Assembly (NCBI GenBank): GCA_017590115.1
Contig: JAGGNK010011114.1
Span: forward strand, 4,207,733 to 4,271,732
From: Montifringilla adamsi
Taxonomy: Eukaryota; Chordata; Aves; Passeriformes; Passeridae
Length of the DNA stretch: 64,000 nucleotides
Direction: 5' to 3'
Each line of letters begins with the position of its first letter. Position 1 is the first letter of the stretch. The notes beneath the pieces are model-generated. The model had not been told where the DNA came from and searched no databases. It worked only from the letters and a program-made list of their open reading frames with translations. The translations under genes and the position numbers were made by a program. Of the stretch, positions 58,419-64,000 are shown in pieces.

Positions 58419-61400
58419 CTGGGGGGGCAGGAGAAGCAGATATTGAAGCAGTCAAGAGAGCGGCCATGGAAAGCAGGAAAGCACAACAGAGGAAAATGCC
58501 CCTGGGTGTACCGGCCTGTTCTGCTCTTGGCAGGTTGAGGAAGGAGTCTGTACTCCAGCTGGTGATGGTGAATGCAGGTTGTAGCTCCTCACTTAAGTGC
58601 TGAGCACTCTGGTGACACCTGAGAGACTGCCGTGCTCTGTGTGGCTCCCCAAACTGAGCCTCAGCCACCTCAGACATTTGCTGGCGTGTGGCACCACCTG
58701 CTCACAGCACCCCTGGCACCAGCCACCCCGTTCTGCCGAGCTGAGGTGGCCGGGTCCTGTCCCTCCATCCCTTCCTCCACACACTGGGCTGGGAATGCAG
58801 AGAGGACACTCCACACAGCTACACGGACAGGCTGTTTGGAACCTGGTGCACAAATCTTCCCTCTTGGCCACAAATGCACACTCTTACAGCAGGACTGAGG
58901 GCTCAGCCTCCTCTTCCTCTCCATCCCCAAGCAATAAGCAAGCCTTGTGGAATGGAGAAATCCTAGCACACACACCCTACCTTGTTGTAGAACTGCAGCT
59001 GAGTGCTTTCTGGGGGCTGATCAAAGCTGACCGGCATCTCGCTGGGCTGGGACTGACTCCCTGGGCTGGTGGGCGTTGAGGGAGGCGTGCTGAACGGAGA
59101 AACCAGGACTTTCATCCCAGGGCTTTTGGGAGACACTCCCGGCAGCAGAGCAGCTGGAGCAAAAGCCAGATTGGCCTGCAATGAAAAACGCCCATCAGGG
59201 GCATGCGGGACAGCAGCGTGTGCTACACACCACAGCCACACAGGGGAACCCCTGCCCTGCCACATCTCAGCTGTCACAAGCCACAGACCTCCTGGCTGTG
59301 GGTTCCTCCTGGTGACACTGTCAACAAACAAGTCTGGGCAGAGAAGTTATGACTGGACATTTGTCTTTCCCCGGCAGCTGGAACTCAGAACATGTTCTTT
59401 TGTCATCCTGAGGCCTTTTGGGATTTTCCAGTGACCCAGCCAATACACCACAGTCTGCAGTGGCTGAGCTGGCAGAAAATCTGAACAAGCAGCCAGCAAT
59501 GGTTCAAGATTTAAACCCTCCCGCGTGTGCCTGACTGGAGCTTGCATTTTCCAGCCTGATCTTGCAGAATGACCTGTGCAGCTGTGAGAAGACCTGCTTG
59601 CGATTAACTGTGGCAAAACACTTCCTGCTGGCCTCTCACTGGGAAGCTCCCCTAGGCAAATGTCCTTGGGTGCATCAGGAGGGACAGTGCTATGAATAGG
59701 CTCAGGTTGTGTCAGGGTGGCCAGGAGGCTCTGGAGTGACACGTGCTGCCAGGACAGGCGGCTGGCAGGGGCAGGGCACTCTGTCTTCAGGCCATCGAGT
59801 GCTGAGCTGCCCTCAGCAGCGCCGATCAGGCACCACAGAAGCACAAAAAGGGCAGGAAGTGCTGGGTGGGTTGTGTGTAGCTGCGGGAATCCGGATGAGG
59901 GAAGTGCAGTGCAGAGCTTCCAGGCACACACACGGGACAGCCAGAGCCTGGAGCACACTGCCAGGATTGTCACTGCCTGTGCTCGAGGCCAAGCTCCCCA
60001 GTGGAGAGCAGGGCACCCAGGTGAGTGGCACTGCTGTGAGGAAAGAGCTGGAGGAAGTCTCAGCCAGGGCTTTCCCCACTTTCTCTGGAGAGCTGCCCTT
60101 AAACTGAGGCTCCTGCCCCTGCTCAAGCAGCGCTGCTGCCGTGCCCGTGCACAGCCATGTACTCCACAGATCCAAATGATCCTGATCCGTGCACTGACAT
60201 CCCTATGGACACACCTGGGGATCCCTGGACTGCTTCTGGTGCCCATTACCATTACCAGACCTGCTCTGCCTTCCTCTTTGTGGGGCTGGTTCCTCCCCAG
60301 TGAGGCCCTGTTTACCTGGCTGCCACCCCAGGCTCCTGTATCCCCTTCCCCTCTGGCTGCTCTGCAAGGGAAGTAGCTGTGACAATTCCAATCAGTTTTA
60401 ATTTGCTGGGGAAGCCATGTGGGTTCTGCCAGGACCTACCTGCAGCTTTTCAATCATGGGTGAACTTTTCACCTTGACCTTGGGAATGGGGCAAGCATTT
60501 GGCGACCGCTTCTGCAAAATGAAATGAAACAGGAGAATGTCACAGTGCAGTAAGTGAAAAAGAGGAAATACAATAAAGGCAGAAAACTTGAAAGAGATAA
60601 GCAGAAACTGCTTGTAGGGCAGCAAATGAAGCTTCATATAGTGTTCCAACACAAAAGTTTCTTTTTCTTCATTCCTGACCCGTTCTCCTTTTGTTATCTA
60701 GCCATCCTAGGGCTAGATACATGTACCCCTGCTCTGGGCAAAAAGGGCTGCTTGCTGTCTGAAGTGTCTGAGTTAGGTGATGTGTGATGGCTCTCCTCCT
60801 ACATTGCCTTCACTAAGGTATTGAGCCTGTGGCACAGTTTCTCCTGGTATTATTTCAGGACCAGGCAGATTAAAATTCTACCTCTTAAAGCCTTAATGTT
60901 GGCAAATATTGTGAACTTTCTGTAACGGGAAAGACTTTCTGCCACCACTTGAGTAACCAAGTTAAAGGATATCCAATTAGTATAAGCAGGAAGGGCCTAA
61001 ATGGCAGGAAAGGTAGAGCTATGAAAAGGCTGGAAGCAGTTTGAGAAAGAGAGAGCATTGCTTTGAGAAGGGGCATATTGCTTTTTTCAGAAAAGGAAGG
61101 AATCTAACATTTTAAAACTTAATGTTCCTTTGGCATGGAGGCAGCAAGAGCCTGTAGCTCACAGATAAGGAGGACAAAGAACTACCTGCTTGTTAAGGGC
61201 AGGTGAGAATGTGAAATTTGGTGGGTAAACCTCATACCCTGAAATACCAAAGGACAAAAGTGACAAAGAGGGCCTGAGTGTAAAATTTCATTTTTAAGCA
61301 GCCAGCTTACTGGGACCTGCTCATTCAAGGGTCCTAAATAAATATTCAGTGGGTATTGCCAACAAGCCCTCTCTTCACTCTGGATTAATTATTCCCTTTT

Positions 61401-61863
61401 TCTAAAGATGGAAAAATCTCATGAGCAGAAGTATTACCCCATTACGCTCAACACACAGCATGGGTGCTCCCTGTTCAAATCTAATAAATACCAGCGGTTC
61501 CTCAACAGTGGTAACTGGATGGATCCATCAGTGTGCCAAGGGTGAAAACAAAAGCAGTGGAAATGGGCTGTGCATCCATGCTGCAGGAGCAGGGAACAGC
61601 ATGGAGCTGGCTCTGGGTCAGTCCATGTGTGAGAGCAGGGGCAGGCTTGCTGCTGCCTGATTGATGGCTTTGACTGCACAGCCTGACCTCTCTGCCACCT
61701 CCAAACTCGTGTCTCTGGAGAGAACAGGCTGCAGAGAGGAAAGACCTTGTCCCCCTGTTCAATTGATACTCACTTGCTCATCATTGTCACTTGTCTCAGT
61801 TTTGTGGGAATACAAGGGAAGGGAGCAGGGTGGTTTCCTCCGAGTTGGCTTATGTGGTGGTAC
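57714..61863 (-). CDS. RCSD1: RCSD1 (CapZIP), 3' four coding exons
   Basis: RCSD1 encodes CapZIP, which binds actin capping protein CapZ and is a target of stress-activated kinases. The visible coding exons, 5' to 3', are 61863-61774, 60511-60440, 59175-58981 and 58418-57714. All join in phase 0, for 353 residues. Landmarks are [56 protein letters not shown] and [17 protein letters not shown], matching the human protein in order. The C-terminus is acidic, Lys/Glu-rich and low in complexity, and holds a tandem 29-residue duplication. The N-terminal exon or exons (expected to encode the start and a VAQLAG-type segment) were not found up to 64000 and must lie outside. Confidence 0.95.
58074..58247 (-). 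repeat. RCSD1: Tandem 87-bp coding duplication in RCSD1
   Basis: Two in-frame 87-base units abut, 58247-58161 and 58160-58074. Each encodes 29 residues starting GSKEQKK and ending GSSRSED plus three residues. They differ at only five residues, so the duplication looks recent or is being homogenised. Confidence 0.9.
58981..59175 (-). CDS. RCSD1: RCSD1 coding exon (RCSD region, Ser/Pro-rich)
   Basis: This 195-base exon lies between CATTGCAG and GTAGGG. It encodes 65 residues from [13 protein letters not shown] through a Ser/Pro-rich stretch with several SP sites to FYNK. The SP sites are plausible MAP-kinase targets, as in mammalian CapZIP. Confidence 0.95.
59176..60439 (-). other. RCSD1: RCSD1 intron with a long open frame
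   Basis: This 1264-base intron is GC-rich. A 301-codon minus-strand frame (60252-59347) and a 219-codon plus-strand frame (59717-60376) both stay open through it. Neither resembles a known domain, and neither joins in an obvious spliced way to the flanking exons. Confidence 0.6.
60440..60511 (-). CDS. RCSD1: RCSD1 coding exon (RCSD region start)
   Basis: This 72-base exon lies between TTTTGCAG and GTAGGT. It encodes 24 residues ending [14 protein letters not shown], the start of the conserved RCSD region. Confidence 0.95.
60512..61773 (-). other. RCSD1: RCSD1 intron between 60.5 and 61.8 kb
   Basis: This is a phase-0 GT-AG intron of 1262 bases. Nothing beyond generic intron sequence was recognised in it. 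Confidence 0.7.
61774..61863 (-). CDS. RCSD1: RCSD1 coding exon ([13 protein letters not shown])
   Basis: This 90-base exon has the acceptor TCTCTTAG and the donor GTGAGT. It encodes 30 residues with [13 protein letters not shown] and an acidic end, TSDNDEQ. Both ends are in phase 0. Confidence 0.93.
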
Positions 61864-64000
61864 CTAAGAGAAGAAAACAACCAACTCAGCAGCAGGGAAA
61901 TCAGGTTTCTTAAAAAGGAAGTGAAATTCAAGCACCGAAGGGCATGCTGTGTGAGTGACCTGCCCATGAGGCAGGGCTCAGCCTGCCCAAATGAGTCATC
62001 CAAAGGCAGCAAAAGATGGTATTAGCACATGGCTGTGCTTGTGGCATCAAGAGCCCGGTCCTAGCATTGGAAGAGTAGTTTGCATCTTTTTCTTTGTGCA
62101 ACAGACACTCTTCTAAGCTGTGGAGTGTGGAACAGCCTTCCCAGAAATTTTGCCTGCAAAGCATCCTCCTGGAAACCCCTTCACACTGGAGAGGCTTTTA
62201 CTGTTCTCTTTCCTGTCATTACCAGGATTTCCTTTCAATGAGTCTCAGCTGCCTAAATGGTTCAAGATTTCCTACTTTATGTCTGATATATTTTTGGGGC
62301 AAAAAGGAGAATTCTGACTTTTTCAGAATTTCAGCCCCATTCGTTTCTCTTGAATCACATAAAGCAGTGCACAGGGACAAGGCCCCAGCTGCAACCTTAA
62401 ATTTGACTTTAAATTCTCCTCTGGAGAAACAAATTCTCCAGAGGAGAAGGAACAAGGTAACTTAATGGCAGGGACACTGATTCCTTCTGAATGTCCTTGG
62501 ACTCTCAGAACTAAGAGAGAGCTCCCTAGGAAGGAAGGGATGCATAGTACATAACTATTGCTCTGATCTTGCAGCCAAGCTGTCTCTATTTTTATGCCAG
62601 GTTTGTAGTCTCCTGCCAAGCTGTTAACACACTTTTCAGGTGTTAAAAAAAAATAATCCAAAATAACTGGCTAATATCTGGAATCCTGGATAGTATCCAC
62701 AATAAAGTATTTGCATAATTTTGTTACCTTCTCACAGGCTGGCATGTGAAAAGTTGGATTATGGCATCTTTGCCCTCTCTACAGTTGGCTGTCTTGGAGG
62801 ACCTTTGGACCTGATGTCACTTGAATTCTGGAGGTGCTGCACCCAGCCATGGCACTGCTGCATCTCTGAGCAGCTCAGGGCAGCCCTGCCCTCATTCTTG
62901 TGTCATGTCAGGAAGTAATAATGTGTCTTGTGGAAACCTCACCATTCTGCAACCATGAAATGCTGCGCTGTGCCACAGTGGATGTGCCAGAGGTTCCCTG
63001 GTTGACAGGATTCCCCTCTGCTGGCATGGGCCAAGCAAGGGTTAAAGACCAGTCCCTTGGGTCATTAATCTGAAGCCAGCTTGAGAAAGCTGGTGGGGAA
63101 GTGACAGATGGCTTGGAGAGAAAAGACAGGAAACTTTGTCCTCCTCTGTCTCTGGAGAAAATGAGTTTCTCTGCACTGTGAGGCCCCTCCACGCTGCCCT
63201 GGCTTGGGAGCAGCAGAGGTCTGTAGATAACACAGGAGGGGTCTGGGAACTTTCTGCCTTCTGAAGGGTGAGGGACTTAGTGCAATTAAATCCCATACCT
63301 TCAAAAGAAGAAATTACTGTAATGGGATGGACGGAGTGGCGTGCTGGCGACTGGAGGGAAAAAAAAGTGCTTGGGAAAAGACTGGCTATTCCCATCCTGG
63401 GAGTGCTAACCTCTGATAGATGATGGCATGCCAGCCCTGCAGGGCAGAGGTCACCACGGCATCCAACCAAAGACAGGAGGGGTGACAGGGAGGATACCCT
63501 TAGGCCAGGCTGGGATCTGGAGCTGAGTGGCAGAAGGGAGCAGCTCAGTTTCAAAAGGTGCCTGAAAAGGGCCACCAGCAAACATTTATGCTTCTAAAAG
63601 AAAAAGGCATAATGATATAGGAGGCTCTCTGAAAATGTCCTCCTTTCATAAATAACCCTGACTTTCCTTTCTTCCTGAGAGGTGTTCTGGTGTTTTGCTT
63701 AGCTGGAGGAAGTCAGCGTGTGAGGCAATGCTTGGCATAGGAGGATGTCATTAAAATAGAGTTCAGCATGATAGAGATAGGCACAGAGACTGAAATATCA
63801 TTGGGAAGAGGCAGTGAAGGTGAGCAAAGAGGCAGCTTTCTCTCAGACCTACACAGAAGTAATAACCTGGAGGAAACTTCCTTTTGTGAACGAGGTGCTG
63901 ATGCCACTGGCTGCTACACTGCATCATCTGTTGTTTGTCTCTTTTCCCATCAATGTTGGCTATCTCATTATTCACTGCTGCTGTCTGCCCACAAAAGGCA
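61864..64000 (-). other. RCSD1: RCSD1 upstream intron (partial)
   Basis: I found no further RCSD1 exon between the 61863 acceptor and the end of the window. The stretch is ordinary intron-like sequence with one perfect 15-bp hairpin at 62414-62448. Confidence 0.65.
62414..62448. repeat. Perfect 15-bp inverted repeat
   Basis: The arms TTCTCCTCTGGAGAA (62414-62428) and TTCTCCAGAGGAGAA (62434-62448) pair exactly around an ACAAA loop. Each arm is itself nearly palindromic. It lies in the upstream RCSD1 intron. Confidence 0.95.

Overview
The window is a piece of a bird nuclear genome, most likely a songbird. Four split vertebrate genes have GT-AG introns, avian CR1 retroposon ends are scattered throughout, and one solo LTR resembles a common passerine endogenous-retrovirus LTR. 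I read no bacterial operons, CRISPR arrays or phage genes, and I did not find an undescribed system. The gene content is an ordinary, syntenic vertebrate neighbourhood (human 1q24).

Layout. (1) 1-5.3 kb is intron 1 of DCAF6 (minus strand), whose first coding exon lies at 5302-5395. (2) 4.5-6.3 kb is a CpG island that works as a divergent promoter for DCAF6 (leftward) and MPC2 (rightward). (3) MPC2 (plus strand, five coding exons, 6071-12845) can be assembled completely into a 127-residue mitochondrial pyruvate carrier subunit. (4) MPZL1 (minus strand, six coding exons, 49577 down to 18962) can be assembled into a 263-residue Ig-domain receptor with two ITIMs. Its introns fill most of the window and carry ERV-derived LTRs (29 kb and 36.5-39.7 kb) and CR1 fragments. 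(5) 49.7-57.7 kb is intergenic or 3'-UTR sequence with CR1 copies and a second, GC-rich island that holds two intact tRNA-Pro genes (AGG and CGG) in convergent orientation. (6) 57.7-61.9 kb holds the last four coding exons of RCSD1 (CapZIP, minus strand). Its first exon or exons lie beyond position 64000.

How the genes relate. MPC2 acts in the inner mitochondrial membrane in pyruvate import. DCAF6 is a WD40 substrate receptor of CUL4-DDB1 ubiquitin ligase. MPZL1 is a surface glycoprotein that recruits SHP2. RCSD1 binds actin capping protein. They share a neighbourhood, not a pathway. The main points for a second look are the absence of any recognisable ADCY10 between MPC2 and MPZL1, a tandem 29-residue duplication in RCSD1, the inverted tRNA-Pro pair inside a CpG island with no visible protein-coding start, an inverted pair of related LTRs one of which is split by a second solo LTR, and several perfect short hairpins. 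Exon boundaries were read by eye from splice sites, reading phase and remembered human orthologues. No database search was run.
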